A stretch of 64,000 bases of DNA from positions 1,240,001 to 1,304,000 of the forward strand of contig NZ_CP016796.1 in NCBI RefSeq assembly GCF_001895265.1. The letters are read 5' to 3'. Below are positions 27,975-38,320 of this stretch, one piece after another; positions within the stretch are counted from its first letter, which is position 1, and each line of letters starts with the position of its first letter. The stretch comes from Francisella uliginis. GTDB lineage: Bacteria; Pseudomonadota; Gammaproteobacteria; Francisellales; Francisellaceae. The notes under the pieces were generated by a model. The model worked only from the letters and a program-made list of their open reading frames with translations. It was not told the DNA's origin and did not search any database. The position numbers and the translations under genes were made by a program.

Positions 27975-29360
27975 CTAAACGATATTCTCATATTTATTTT
28001 TAAGTAATTCAAACATAGCTCTAACAGCCATCATTTCACCACCCTTAGGTTTTCCTGGAGTACTAGAAACATTCCATGCTATCATATCAAAATGTATCCA
28101 AGTTGGAGCATCCTTTTCACCTACAAAATGTTCCATAAAAAGAGCTGCTTTTACTGCTCCTGCAAAAGGTGATAAGTCACAATGAGAAATATCTGCAAAC
28201 TCAGTTTTTAAACTCTTTCTATAGCAATCAGCCAATGGAAGTCTCCATACTTGATCTTGCATAGATTCACCATATTTATAAACCTCATTGGCAATATCAT
28301 CATCATTACAAAAAAACGCTGAAATCTCAGGTCCTAAAGCAACTCTAGCAGCACCAGTTAATGTTGAGAAATCTATTAAATATTCTGGTTTTTTTTGAGC
28401 CTCTTCATATAATGGTTCTGCCAGTATAAGCCTACCTTCAGCATCTGTATTAGTTACCTGAACCGTAGTACCATTTTTCATTTTAATTATGTCACTAGGT
28501 CTATACGATTTTGCATCAATAGCATTTTCAACTGTTGGGATCACTAGACTTAAATTCACAGGTAGGTTATATTTCATAATCATATATGCAAGACCTATAG
28601 CATTTGCTGCGCCTCCCATATCTTTATGCATCAGTAGCATTCCAGCAGCTGGCTTAACATCTACACCGCCTGTATCAAAAGCTACTCCTTTACCAACGAT
28701 TGATATTTTAGGATGTTTCTCATTCCCCCAATTTAGCCTAACTAAACGTGGAGGTCGGTGACTACCTTTACCAACAGTGTATACTCCCATATAACCTTGA
28801 TTAGCAAGATCTTCACCAACAACTTCTTCAAATTTAGCATCAAACTTAGAAGATAGTTGTTTTATAATATTTGATATATCAGCTGGTCCCATATCTTCAG
28901 CTGGAGTTGTTATCATATCTCTAACTAAATAATTCGCCTCTATACTTATCAAAATATGTTGATATTTTTGAGGTAAAAATAGCTTTACTTCTGTCTCACA
29001 TGTTTTTGATTTATACCTTTCAAACTTATAACTTGCTAATGCAAATGCAATATAATAAAGGCTTAAATCTTCAGTATCTGAATATTCTATATGATAATGA
29101 CCTGATGATAACTGCCCAGGTAAATCAGCAATACTAAACATAGATTTTGAAGCTAAACAAATAACTTTATCAATATTACCATCTAAGTTTGGAATTATTA
29201 AAACTGTTTTATTACTATCAAATTGTTTTACAAAATTTTGCAAAAAACTATCTTGATTTTTTAACCAGTTAGAAAAACTCTCTTTTTTAATTATATATAT
29301 AGGTAAAGAGTCTATATTCTTATCTTGTGTAAAACACATTAATTTCGTTGATATATGCAT
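27975..29360 (-). CDS. M17 leucyl aminopeptidase family protein
   Basis: This cytosolic two-metal aminopeptidase of 461 aa has an N-terminal macro-like domain (1-155) and the C-terminal catalytic domain. Visible M17 motifs are YLVRDMITTPAEDMGP, VGKGVAFDTGGVDVKPAAGMLLMHKDMGGAANA and NTDAEGRLILAEPL, which contain the metal ligands and the signature. FSTLTGAARVALGPEISAFF is also present. It resembles the PepB/LAP group more than the longer PepA. The ATG lies 3 bp after the stop of the TolC-like gene, so these are in one unit with alaS upstream. Confidence 0.9.
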   Translation of the reverse strand: MHISTKLMCFTQDKNIDSLPIYIIKKESFSNWLKNQDSFLQNFVKQFDSNKTVLIIPNLDGNIDKVICLASKSMFSIADLPGQLSSGHYHIEYSDTEDLSLYYIAFALASYKFERYKSKTCETEVKLFLPQKYQHILISIEANYLVRDMITTPAEDMGPADISNIIKQLSSKFDAKFEEVVGEDLANQGYMGVYTVGKGSHRPPRLVRLNWGNEKHPKISIVGKGVAFDTGGVDVKPAAGMLLMHKDMGGAANAIGLAYMIMKYNLPVNLSLVIPTVENAIDAKSYRPSDIIKMKNGTTVQVTNTDAEGRLILAEPLYEEAQKKPEYLIDFSTLTGAARVALGPEISAFFCNDDDIANEVYKYGESMQDQVWRLPLADCYRKSLKTEFADISHCDLSPFAGAVKAALFMEHFVGEKDAPTWIHFDMIAWNVSSTPGKPKGGEMMAVRAMFELLKNKYENIV

Positions 29361-29363
29361 TTT

Positions 29364-30746
29364 TTATAACTCCACATCTTGATTTAAGATTAACCAGCTA
29401 TTAAATTCTTGTACTGTACTTGCTGTTAATATACCTGCTGTCTTATAAAGGCTTAAAAAGCCCATCACGTAATCAAACTCGGCATTATTTAATTCAATCA
29501 GCCTTCTATAGTAATCATTTAATAGTATGAAATACTGGGTAATTGTTGTTGTACCTTGCTCATATCTTTGCTTATATTTCTCATAAGCTATCTTAGCTGC
29601 TGCAACACCTTTGCGTAGATTCATTACTTGTTTTTTCTTCAGCTGAACAAATCTAAATGCATACATGGCATCATTTTGAGCAACCCTGCCGGTTTGAATC
29701 ATATCAAATTCTGATGACTGATAATCATATGCAGCCTTTTTAAGCTGAGCATAGTTGGTTCCACCGGCAAATATATTCCAAGTTAAATTAAGTCCAAAAT
29801 AAAAAGCATTTACAGTTCCTTGAGATGGTAACGCATAATCAAAAACTGGGTTACCTAGTGAACTTACAGCATTAAACCCTGGAGAGTATTTAACTTCAAA
29901 ATTAACCTTAGGCATAAATGTTCCAGTCGCAGATTGATAATCATAATACTTACTTTCTTTTGTATGTCTAGAGCCTAAGTATGAAGGGTTACTTCTCATT
30001 ACAAGCTCTTCCCAACCCTCTTCTGTATCTGGCGATGGATTCTTTATTTCGAACTTATTATTGTATAAAACAATGTCATCATCATTATTTGTAAATTTAC
30101 GTAACTCTGCGCGAGCAACTCTTTGTTCTCTTTTGGCTGCGGCATAATCTGCCTGAGCTATATAATAGTTAGCTTTTGCTGTTTCATAGTCTGCAATATC
30201 GGCAACACCTGAATCATATTTATTTTGTAATTCATTATAACTTTGTTTATTCGACTTTAGGTTATATGAGTTATATTGAACATTTTTTATAGCTTTAGCC
30301 AAATTAAAATACGCATAACTAACATCATACAAAAATTGTTGATAATTAGTTCTATAATCTTGCTGTGCAAATTGGGCAGTCTCTTGAGCTGATTGTAAAT
30401 CTTTATACGCACCATAATCATATAATGGCTGAGTTAGAGTAACTAGACCTTGTATAGTATTAAACCGTCCTTGTCCTTTATCGCCATCTGCTCTTTTCTG
30501 TCCTTGTAAAATATTAACAGCACTTATTTGTCCACCGATATCAATTCTAGGCAGTAATTTACCTAGTTGGACTGCTGGATCCATTTGTTGTGAGTCTAAT
30601 TGAAAACCAATATATTTGTATTGAGGTGAATTTTTTACAGCCTGCTTAATTGTAGTAGTATAATCAGATACAATACCTTTAGCAAAGCCAAGACTACAAA
30701 AAGATATACCTAATAATATTGATAAATATCTATTTATTATTTTCAA
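29364..30746 (-). CDS. tolC: TolC-family outer membrane efflux protein
   Basis: This 460-aa outer-membrane channel protein is of the OEP/TolC family, forming the exit duct of tripartite drug pumps and type I secretion. A signal peptide (MKIINRYLSILLGISFCSLGFA) is followed by two homologous halves, each with long helices (QTAQFAQQDYRTNYQQFLYDVSYAYFNLAKA and YKQRYEQGTTTITQYFILLNDYYRRLIELNNAEFDYVMG). Francisella carries several paralogues (TolC, FtlC, SilC); the symbol here is the family name and the paralogue is not proven. It lies 4 bp downstream of alaS, so it is probably co-transcribed with it. Confidence 0.85.
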   Translation of the reverse strand: MKIINRYLSILLGISFCSLGFAKGIVSDYTTTIKQAVKNSPQYKYIGFQLDSQQMDPAVQLGKLLPRIDIGGQISAVNILQGQKRADGDKGQGRFNTIQGLVTLTQPLYDYGAYKDLQSAQETAQFAQQDYRTNYQQFLYDVSYAYFNLAKAIKNVQYNSYNLKSNKQSYNELQNKYDSGVADIADYETAKANYYIAQADYAAAKREQRVARAELRKFTNNDDDIVLYNNKFEIKNPSPDTEEGWEELVMRSNPSYLGSRHTKESKYYDYQSATGTFMPKVNFEVKYSPGFNAVSSLGNPVFDYALPSQGTVNAFYFGLNLTWNIFAGGTNYAQLKKAAYDYQSSEFDMIQTGRVAQNDAMYAFRFVQLKKKQVMNLRKGVAAAKIAYEKYKQRYEQGTTTITQYFILLNDYYRRLIELNNAEFDYVMGFLSLYKTAGILTASTVQEFNSWLILNQDVEL

Positions 30747-30750
30747 AGTA

Positions 30751-33348
30751 TTACTCTTTTATATTTTTACAAATAAATTTCTCAACTTCAGCTAAAGCTT
30801 CATCAAGATTTGCAGAGTTATTACCACCGCCCTGAGCCATATCAGGACGTCCGCCACCTTTACCATCTATGTGAGAGCTTAATTCTTTAGCAATATCGCC
30901 AGCTTTTATTGATGATGTTAAAGACTTACTTACGCCAATTACAAATTGTACCTTACCAGAGTTGACCGTACTTAAAACTACAACTACTTTATCATTTTTA
31001 GATTTATAATCATCGATTTTTTCACGTAGTGTCTTAACGTCTACACCTTCAATATTAGCGACAACTACAATTATATCACTATATCTTTGTTCTTTGATAT
31101 CATTACTTGATCCTGATAATAAATCTTTCTTTAGCTTAGCTATTTGCTTTTCTTGATTTTTAACTTGCTCTAATAACGCTTTAAGTTTATCAAAAACATT
31201 ACTATCATTTGCCTTCAAAGACTCTTTGATAGTTGCAATTTTATTTTCTACTTCAAAAGTGTAGTCAATAGCCTGTTGAGTTGTTATTGCCTCTATCCTT
31301 CTAACCCCAGAAGCAATACCGCCCTCTGATACTATCTTAAATAAACCAATATCTCCTGTACGGCTTACATGAGTACCACCACAAAACTCTATAGAGAAAT
31401 CCCCCATTACAATAACTCTAACTATATCTCCATATTTCTCACCAAAAAGAGCTTCTGCGCCCATATTTTTAGCTTTTTCTTGAGAGGTTTCTATAGTATT
31501 TACAGGATAATTTATTCTAATTTGTCTATTTACTAAAGTTTCAATCTCTTGGATTTGCTCTCTAGAAATAGCTTTATCATGAGTAAAATCAAACCTTAGT
31601 TTTCTTTCATCGACCAAAGATCCTTTTTGCTCGGCATGATCTCCTAATACAATCTTTAAAGCTTTATGCAGTAGGTGTGTCGCACTATGGTTTGCAGCAA
31701 TAGCCAATCTTTTCTGATCATTTACTCTTGCTGTTACTTCATCACTTACTCGTAGAGTTCCTTTGGAAATTTTACCTATATGTAAAATAGCATTGCCAGA
31801 TTTTTGTACATCCTCAACGATAAACTCTACGCCAACCCCTTCAAGGACACCTTTATCTCCAATCTGCCCACCAGATTCAGCATAGAAAGGAGTCTTATCT
31901 AAGACTACGATTACTGATGTTTGTTCTACAGCATCATCTACAAGTTTGCCATCTTGATATATTTCAAGAACTTTAGCATCTTCAATCAAAGTTGAATATC
32001 CTTTAAATTCAGATTTAGCTTGAGAGTTAATCGTATTGTTATAATCAATATTAAATTTACCAGCATCTTTTGATCTTTGTTTTTGTTGCTGCATTAGCTT
32101 TTGGAAAGTACTTTCATCAACTTTTAAGCCCTTTTCTCTTGCCATATCTGCTGTCAAATCTAATGGAAAACCATAAGTATCGTACAGTTTAAAAGCAACA
32201 TCTCCAGAGATTGTATTATCTTTTAAATCTTCTATTTCAGCTTCAAATATTTTTATACCATTCTCAATAGTTTTTAAGAAAAGTTCTTCTTCCTTTATTA
32301 ACGTTTTTTCTATAAGTTCTCTTTTTTCAACTAACTGAGGGTATGCTTGTCCCATTTGATTAATCAACTCATCAACAAGCTTATAAAAAAATACTTCATT
32401 AGCGCCCAACTTATTACCATGGCGAATTGCACGACGAATAATTCTACGTAAAACATAACCACGCCCTTCATTAGAAGGTAAAACTCCATCAGCGATTAAA
32501 AATGCACATGAACGAATATGATCTGCGATAACCTTTAATGATGCTGAGTTAGCATCTTGAGTATTTGTTATTTGTTGAGCCTTTTTAATTAATGCTTGGA
32601 AAAGATCTATGTCATAATTATTGTGAACATTTTGCAAAACTGCAGCAATTCTCTCCAGTCCCATACCAGTATCTACAGAAGGCTTTGGTAAATCTGTAGT
32701 ACTACCATCTGCATGACGATTGTATTGCATAAATACAATATTCCAAATCTCAATATATCTATCGCCATCTTCTTCAGGAGTTCCTGGTAACCCTCCAGGC
32801 ACATCTTCACCATGATCATAAAAAATTTCAGTACATGGGCCACATGGACCAGTATCTCCCATTGACCAAAAATTATCAGCAGTATCTATACGAATAATTC
32901 TCTCTTTTGGTAAACCAATATGATTATGCCAAATATCAAAAGCCTCTTCATCTGTAGCATAGATAGTAACCCATAATTTTTCTGTAGGTAATTTAATCTC
33001 TTTAGTTAAAAACTCCCAAGCAAACTCGATAGCTTCTTTTTTAAAATAATCGCCAAAACTAAAGTTACCTAGCATTTCAAAAAATGTATGATGTCTAGCA
33101 GTATAACCAACATTATCTAAATCATTATGTTTACCACCAGCTCTTAAACATTTTTGTACAGTCACAGCACGAGAAAAATCTTTTTTCTCAGCTCCAAGGA
33201 AAACATCTTTAAATGGAACCATTCCAGCATTTGTAAAAAGTAATGTTTCATCGCCAAATGGTATTAGTGATGAACTTGGTTGATGCGAGTGGTCTTTCGA
33301 CTTAAAATAATTTATAAACTTATTACGCAATTCTTTAGTAGTAATCAT
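30751..33348 (-). CDS. alaS: Alanyl-tRNA synthetase
   Basis: This class II synthetase of 865 aa attaches alanine to tRNA-Ala and edits Ser or Gly. The catalytic domain begins with [13 protein letters not shown], then [28 protein letters not shown] and [24 protein letters not shown]. The editing domain has [11 protein letters not shown] and [13 protein letters not shown] (zinc ligands). The C-terminal DHHA1 domain ends in [12 protein letters not shown]. Nothing is missing compared with E. coli AlaS (876 aa). The ATG follows AAAGGTAA. It is the first gene of an apparent alaS-tolC-pepA-like unit. Confidence 0.97.
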   Translation of the reverse strand: MITTKELRNKFINYFKSKDHSHQPSSSLIPFGDETLLFTNAGMVPFKDVFLGAEKKDFSRAVTVQKCLRAGGKHNDLDNVGYTARHHTFFEMLGNFSFGDYFKKEAIEFAWEFLTKEIKLPTEKLWVTIYATDEEAFDIWHNHIGLPKERIIRIDTADNFWSMGDTGPCGPCTEIFYDHGEDVPGGLPGTPEEDGDRYIEIWNIVFMQYNRHADGSTTDLPKPSVDTGMGLERIAAVLQNVHNNYDIDLFQALIKKAQQITNTQDANSASLKVIADHIRSCAFLIADGVLPSNEGRGYVLRRIIRRAIRHGNKLGANEVFFYKLVDELINQMGQAYPQLVEKRELIEKTLIKEEELFLKTIENGIKIFEAEIEDLKDNTISGDVAFKLYDTYGFPLDLTADMAREKGLKVDESTFQKLMQQQKQRSKDAGKFNIDYNNTINSQAKSEFKGYSTLIEDAKVLEIYQDGKLVDDAVEQTSVIVVLDKTPFYAESGGQIGDKGVLEGVGVEFIVEDVQKSGNAILHIGKISKGTLRVSDEVTARVNDQKRLAIAANHSATHLLHKALKIVLGDHAEQKGSLVDERKLRFDFTHDKAISREQIQEIETLVNRQIRINYPVNTIETSQEKAKNMGAEALFGEKYGDIVRVIVMGDFSIEFCGGTHVSRTGDIGLFKIVSEGGIASGVRRIEAITTQQAIDYTFEVENKIATIKESLKANDSNVFDKLKALLEQVKNQEKQIAKLKKDLLSGSSNDIKEQRYSDIIVVVANIEGVDVKTLREKIDDYKSKNDKVVVVLSTVNSGKVQFVIGVSKSLTSSIKAGDIAKELSSHIDGKGGGRPDMAQGGGNNSANLDEALAEVEKFICKNIKE

Positions 33349-33509
33349 GATTTACCTTTCATGTAGATGTTGCTACAGATTTCTTAATTAAAATAAATAA
33401 AACAGTCAATATTATAAACTATTTTACTAAATAAAATAAACTCTACTGATCGCATTTAACTATAATTACATATATAATCTTGACTATATCGTTATTTTAA
33501 GATCTTAAA

Positions 33510-33992
33510 ATGAAGAAAAAGAGAAATATAATAAAAAAAATCCTAGTTACTTCTATTATATCAATCATAGTAATATTAATAGCTGCAACGGGGTATTATT
33601 TTTATCACCAGTCAGAAATAAAAAAACAAGAAGAAGCTAAAAAGGCTGCTGAATTAGCAGCTATGCCTAAGCCTTCAAGCTATTGCTATATGACATACAA
33701 AATATCTACAGATAATGGTAAAACTTGGGTTAAAAAAATTATTAATAATGGTCAAAAAGTTACATACCAAGCAGAGTGTTGGAAAAAGTATCTCGAAATT
33801 ATGAAAGATTTTAAGCCTGAAACGGCTAAAGATGGTAGTTGGATAGGAAAAACAAAAGATGGCAAAATGATTTCTAGTCCATCTTTACAAATATCAGATG
33901 AGCCCTTTGATCCAAATGCCAAAAAGCCTCAACCAAAAACTGTAGAAGATCAAACTAATGACTATCAAGCTAACTTACTACCATCTAGATAA
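33510..33992 (+). CDS. Membrane-anchored hypothetical protein
   Basis: The 160-aa protein has a basic N-terminus (MKKKRNIIKK), one transmembrane helix (ILVTSIISIIVILIAATGYYFY), then a Lys/Ala/Glu-rich helix and a polar domain with two cysteines (SYCYMTYKIS and QAECWKKYLE) that could pair in the periplasm. STDNGKTWVKK and the PxxxSYCY start look like a small folded unit that I cannot name. It is divergent from alaS and convergent with the helicase gene, whose stop is adjacent (1 bp). Confidence 0.6.
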   Translation: MKKKRNIIKKILVTSIISIIVILIAATGYYFYHQSEIKKQEEAKKAAELAAMPKPSSYCYMTYKISTDNGKTWVKKIINNGQKVTYQAECWKKYLEIMKDFKPETAKDGSWIGKTKDGKMISSPSLQISDEPFDPNAKKPQPKTVEDQTNDYQANLLPSR

Positions 33993-36053
33993 CTAAATAT
34001 CAGATACTTTCTGATGGTATTTTCTTATAATTTTATTTTTTATATCTGTATTTTCTAAAGAGCTGGAATTTTCTAAATAATTCTCACTTTCAACCAAATT
34101 ACCTTCATAAAGAAATCTTAGACTATTTTTACACTTCAAATCCTTTGGATAGGAGTTCTTTTTAATTTGATACCATGCAGATAATCTACTTATATCATCA
34201 GCTGAGACTATAAATAAATGCTTTTTCACTCTTGTAATAGCAACATAGAATAGTCTTCTTTCTTCCTCAATAGTCTCATCTGAGACTTTGGTGTTTTTAT
34301 CACCAAAAAAACCACCTTCAGTAACATCATGAACAACTACATAATCCCACTCAAGACCTTTTGCCCTATGCATTGACATTATTTGTATTTGATCTGGATC
34401 ATTGCTATCTTGCTGATTAGATTTAAGATAGAGATTATGTAACAGCTCAATAAATTCAATTAGCGAACTTTTTTTACTCTTTGCAAAGCTAGCTATACCA
34501 TCTATAATCTGAAGTTTTGACTTACTTGAATGAGTCTCACCTGACACTTTAGAGATTTGTTTTTCTAAATCTAAATTTTCTAAAATAAAGTTTATTGCTC
34601 GATCAGATTTCTTTATCCTAGTATTGTTGAAAATAGTTCTCCAACTACTGGCAACTGCTAATATATTTTTTTCTTTAAAAGGCTTATCTACTGTTTTTGT
34701 AAGTTCTGCTATTAAAGTCATCGCTTGTGAGACATCTTTAGCTATTTCTTGTGCTAATTTTTGCTTAGTATCTTTTTTTAGGTATAGTGATGGATAATCT
34801 AGCATTGATTTTATAAATTCAACACGTTGTTCTATAGTATGCTTTTCAAAGCCGTAACCTTTGTTAAATAACATCAAATAGCCATATATTGCTTTAAAAA
34901 GATTCTCGCTAAAAATATTCTTATCAGCTACGACATTATATGCTAAATCATTATATAAACAGCTTAATTCAAAAACTGTTGTTGAATTATATTTTCGCAC
35001 TAATATGGCAATCTGATCTGCTTTTACACCACTATCAATTAAACCCTTTAATTTTAAAACAACCTTATCACTATTATCTAAGATACTAATATCTGTAGTT
35101 TTATCTTCTAACTTAGGATAAGTTATACAGAGATTATTATGGCGCTTCTTATTATTAGTAATAATATTGTTTGCCATAAGGGATACCAAATCTCCATAGC
35201 GGAAAGTGTAAGATAATTGATATTGGGTTACATTTTTAAAATCTTTTTTAAACCCCTCTAACATATAATAAGGTGTTGAGCCACGCCATTGATAGATAGT
35301 CTGATCAACATCACCAACAGCCATTACATAGGTATTATCGCCAACCAAGCATTTTAGAAAAAACTGCTGTGCTTGATTTATATCTTGGTACTCATCGATA
35401 ATTATATATGAATATAGGTTATTTGCTCGAGCCACACTTGAGCTATCCTTTTCAAATAGCTTTGCTGGCAAATATATCATATCATCGTATGTAATTGCTT
35501 TTTGTTTTTCACATTCTTTATTAAACTCAGCAAAAATTTTATCTAAAAGTTTTTTTTCTTTCGCATTTAAATCTTTTATTCTTTGGTTATTTAAAGTAAG
35601 ATCTGATTTAAGAAGTGAAATATATTCTTTAAAACTCTCTACTCTTTCATTATCAATATCTTTAGTTATTTTAAATTCTTTTTGGTATAGCTTTAATAGT
35701 TTTTGAATAATACTATCAACTTCATACTCTTTAAGAATTTTTTCAATATTAACATAGCCAGCTTTAGCAAAAGCTTGTAAAAAGCTATTACCTAAAGAAT
35801 GCATTGTACGAACGTTAATAAATCTAGAAATTTCAGGTTTTAAAACTTTTTTCAGTCTATTTGCAAAATCAAGTTGAGCAGACTTATTATACATTAATAC
35901 CAATATTTTATTTGGCACGACTCCTTTAGATATTAAGTACTCAATTCTAGCAATAAGCGTTTGTGTCTTACCACTACCAGCAACTGCCGAGACTAAAGCG
36001 TGCTTTTTGATATCATGATTAATAATTTTTTGTTGTTCAGATGTATATTGCAT
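33993..36053 (-). CDS. UvrD/Rep-family superfamily 1 DNA helicase
   Basis: This is a second SF1A helicase (686 aa), distinct from Rep at 23520. Walker A is VAGSGKTQTLI (residues 24-30 hold the P-loop). Later motifs are DEYQDINQAQ (II), VGDVDQTIYQWRGSTPYYM (III), YTFRYGD (IV), IMSMHRAKGLEWDYVVVHDVTEGGFF (V) and EERRLFYVAITRVKKHL (VI), so all helicase motifs are there. It diverges from both Rep and UvrD, with Ala in AVAGSGKT and Arg in MHRAKG in place of the usual residues. Whether it works in repair or in another process cannot be told. A membrane protein gene ends 1 bp upstream. Confidence 0.85.
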   Translation of the reverse strand: MQYTSEQQKIINHDIKKHALVSAVAGSGKTQTLIARIEYLISKGVVPNKILVLMYNKSAQLDFANRLKKVLKPEISRFINVRTMHSLGNSFLQAFAKAGYVNIEKILKEYEVDSIIQKLLKLYQKEFKITKDIDNERVESFKEYISLLKSDLTLNNQRIKDLNAKEKKLLDKIFAEFNKECEKQKAITYDDMIYLPAKLFEKDSSSVARANNLYSYIIIDEYQDINQAQQFFLKCLVGDNTYVMAVGDVDQTIYQWRGSTPYYMLEGFKKDFKNVTQYQLSYTFRYGDLVSLMANNIITNNKKRHNNLCITYPKLEDKTTDISILDNSDKVVLKLKGLIDSGVKADQIAILVRKYNSTTVFELSCLYNDLAYNVVADKNIFSENLFKAIYGYLMLFNKGYGFEKHTIEQRVEFIKSMLDYPSLYLKKDTKQKLAQEIAKDVSQAMTLIAELTKTVDKPFKEKNILAVASSWRTIFNNTRIKKSDRAINFILENLDLEKQISKVSGETHSSKSKLQIIDGIASFAKSKKSSLIEFIELLHNLYLKSNQQDSNDPDQIQIMSMHRAKGLEWDYVVVHDVTEGGFFGDKNTKVSDETIEEERRLFYVAITRVKKHLFIVSADDISRLSAWYQIKKNSYPKDLKCKNSLRFLYEGNLVESENYLENSSSLENTDIKNKIIRKYHQKVSDI

Positions 36054-36443
36054 TTATTCTTGTGGTAACTCTTGATCTATTTTTTCGGAAGATTCTTTTT
36101 TTATAGGCTGTGAAAAAGTTTTATTAGTGAAAATTCTTGCAACTATATAGCTAAACGTTAAGACAATCTCTTTTAAGACATTAGCTACAAATTTTACCAA
36201 GACTAATACTGTAACACCTAAGTATTTAATATAACTAAATATGTTTATATTTGCCTTTTTATCTTTGATAAATCTAAATGGCGCAAATATAAATAAAGCT
36301 AAACTAATCATGACAATGTAAGAAAAAATTGATCCAAGTAATTGTTCATACCATTGAGCAAATCTATAAAACAAAAATAAGCCAATAGCTGTCAAAATTA
36401 CTAGTAATAAAAATAAAAATAAACTTTTCTTCTTCATAGCCAC
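36054..36443 (-). CDS. Small membrane protein upstream of the SF1 helicase
   Basis: The 129-aa protein has about three hydrophobic segments: KSLFLFLLLVILTAIGLFLFYR, LGSIFSYIVMISLALFIFA and YLGVTVLVLVKFVANVLKEIVL. A Lys/Glu-rich C-terminal tail follows. No family is recognised. The stop codon abuts the start of the helicase gene, which indicates co-transcription and perhaps coupling. The upstream region holds a MITE-like element with 24-bp ends. Confidence 0.6.
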   Translation of the reverse strand: MAMKKKSLFLFLLLVILTAIGLFLFYRFAQWYEQLLGSIFSYIVMISLALFIFAPFRFIKDKKANINIFSYIKYLGVTVLVLVKFVANVLKEIVLTFSYIVARIFTNKTFSQPIKKESSEKIDQELPQE

Positions 36444-36484
36444 ACTCCTAAAATCTTAAGTTAGATAATGATATCATTATTTTA

Positions 36485-36756
36485 TTATAACTGAAGTTAC
36501 GCACTAAATATATTTTGAGTGTTATAAGTTGCGTTGAAGAACTAGGAAACAAGGTCAAGAGCTACTAGTAGCTTCAAATCTTGGTAACGACGTTATTTAA
36601 TGCAAATTATATCATCCAAAGGACAAAGCTAAGTATCATCTGACTGCCTTAGAACTTTATCACCATAGCTACTGCTATGCTAATAAAAACCTGCCTTGCA
36701 TATAATACTTTGTCTTTATGCTCAAATTTATGTTTAGTGCGTAACTTCAGTTATAA
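36485..36756. mobile_element. MITE-like element with perfect 24-bp inverted ends
   Basis: The 272-bp element has perfect 24-bp terminal inverted repeats (36485-36508 and 36733-36756) beginning TTATAACTGAAGTTACGCAC, with a further imperfect continuation inward to TTTTGAG/CTCAAA. The outermost TTATAA is itself a palindrome and may include the target site (TA). The interior has no open frame of useful length in any direction. It fills most of the 366-bp gap between the membrane protein (minus) and rsfS (plus), so both promoters must lie beside or inside it. No matching transposase is present in the window. Confidence 0.8.
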
Positions 36757-36809
36757 CTTGTGTTATAATCTTAGACCAAAATTATAGAACTTTAAATTAA
36801 TTTAAATTT

Positions 36810-37145
36810 ATGACTACAGACCAAAGATTACATATTGTGACAGAAGCTCTAGATGATTTAAAAGGATTAGACATCCAAACTATAGATGTAGAACATCTAA
36901 CGGATATGATGGATAAGGTTGTAATTTGTACAGCTTCATCAACTACTCATGCCAAAGCTCTTTCTAAAAATCTAGAACAAGAACTTAAAAGTAATAAAAT
37001 ATCTATCTTAGGTATCGAAGGTGATAACAAATCTGACTGGATTTTAGTAGATACTGGAGATATTGTTGCCCATATAATGCTTGAAGAAACAAGAAATCTA
37101 TATGCATTAGAGAAACTTTGGGATATCAAACGCACTGATAGCTAA
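36810..37145 (+). CDS. rsfS: Ribosomal silencing factor RsfS
   Basis: RsfS binds ribosomal protein L14 and blocks subunit joining in starvation. The 111-aa product shows IQTIDVEHLTDMMDKVVICTASSTTHAKALSKNL and the conserved GIEGDNKSDWILVDTGDIVAHIMLEETRNLYALEKLW, which define the Iojap/RsfS family. The length is usual. queG begins 2 bp after the stop, so both are one operon. In many bacteria rlmH follows rsfS; here it does not. The promoter may lie at the right edge of the MITE-like element. Confidence 0.93.
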   Translation: MTTDQRLHIVTEALDDLKGLDIQTIDVEHLTDMMDKVVICTASSTTHAKALSKNLEQELKSNKISILGIEGDNKSDWILVDTGDIVAHIMLEETRNLYALEKLWDIKRTDS

Positions 37146-37147
37146 TT

Positions 37148-38251
37148 ATGAAGCTTGAACTTTCTTTACAACAGTGGCAGAAAGTTAAAGACTATGCTAT
37201 TAGTGAGCTGAATCTATCATCTATTTCAAAAGCTGACTGCGACCTTTCTGAATATATACCCTATTATAATCAATGGATAGAAAAAGGATATCATGCAGAC
37301 CTTGATTATATGGTTAAACATGGCTCAAAAAGATATATTCCTGACGAGCTAGTCCCTGGCACAAACAGCGTAATTGTTGCTACACTAAACTATCTTAATC
37401 GACCAATATCAATAAAGTCTGAAGTCAAAAAACTAAGAACAATAGATAATATTGCTGATATTTCAATATATGCTCATGGCCGTGACTATCACAAAGTAAT
37501 GAAAAAAAAGTTACAAAAATTAGGGCAATATATCGATGAGCTAACAGGCGGACATCAATTTAGAGTATTTACAGATAGTGCTCCAGTACTAGAAAGGCCT
37601 TTAGCTGAAAAAGCTGGACTTGGTTGGCAAGGTAAAAGCTCAATGTTGATGAACAAAACTCAAGGATCATTCTTTTTCATTGGGGTTATATATAGTAATT
37701 TAGACTTATCTAAACTTCCTAACTTAGAAAAACATATTGACTCCTGTGGTAAATGCCAAGCATGTATTAAGCTTTGTCCTACCGGAGCTATACAACCAGG
37801 GAAAATGATTGACTCTCGCAAGTGCATTTCATACTTAACGATTGAGAATAAAAATGCTATACCACTAGAACTTAGAGATAAGATAGGAACTAGAATATAT
37901 GGCTGCGATGATTGTCAATTAGTTTGCCCGTTTAATAACGATGCACCTACTACGACTGAAAAAGATTTCCAGCAAAGAGATTTTTTAGTAAACAAACCCT
38001 TGCTAGAGCTATTTGCATGGACAAGAGATGATTTTGATAAATATACCCAAGGATCTGCTATCCGCAGAATAGGCTATGATGCTTGGATGAGAAATATAGC
38101 AATAGCGATAGGTAACTCGCCACATAGTGAAGTAAATATAGAGGCTTTAATAACTAAAAAAAATGAGTTTAACAATAATCCACTATTGTTAGAACATATT
38201 AACTGGGCTATAGACAAACAGCAAAGATTAATTCAAAAAGAACATAAATGA
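37148..38251 (+). CDS. queG: Epoxyqueuosine reductase
   Basis: QueG is a cobalamin and Fe-S enzyme that reduces epoxyqueuosine to queuosine in tRNA. The 367-aa product has GRDYHKVMKKKLQKL and FTDSAPVLERPLAEKAGLGWQGKSSMLMN for cobalamin and substrate binding. The two [4Fe-4S] clusters are seen as CGKCQACIKLCPTGAI and YGCDDCQLVCPFN. A HEAT-like C-terminal part completes the known fold. Length matches E. coli QueG (379 aa). It is the second gene of rsfS-queG. Confidence 0.95.
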   Translation: MKLELSLQQWQKVKDYAISELNLSSISKADCDLSEYIPYYNQWIEKGYHADLDYMVKHGSKRYIPDELVPGTNSVIVATLNYLNRPISIKSEVKKLRTIDNIADISIYAHGRDYHKVMKKKLQKLGQYIDELTGGHQFRVFTDSAPVLERPLAEKAGLGWQGKSSMLMNKTQGSFFFIGVIYSNLDLSKLPNLEKHIDSCGKCQACIKLCPTGAIQPGKMIDSRKCISYLTIENKNAIPLELRDKIGTRIYGCDDCQLVCPFNNDAPTTTEKDFQQRDFLVNKPLLELFAWTRDDFDKYTQGSAIRRIGYDAWMRNIAIAIGNSPHSEVNIEALITKKNEFNNNPLLLEHINWAIDKQQRLIQKEHK

Positions 38252-38320
38252 TTGTGATTTAGATATTGTTTGTTAGAATTGCTAAGGAATACTTTTATAA
38301 AACAAAGGAGAAAATGAATA

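Noticed and set aside
36509-36732. Possible decayed transposase inside the 272-bp MITE
   Set aside because: Short stretches can be translated in several frames, but all have stops and I see no catalytic motif.
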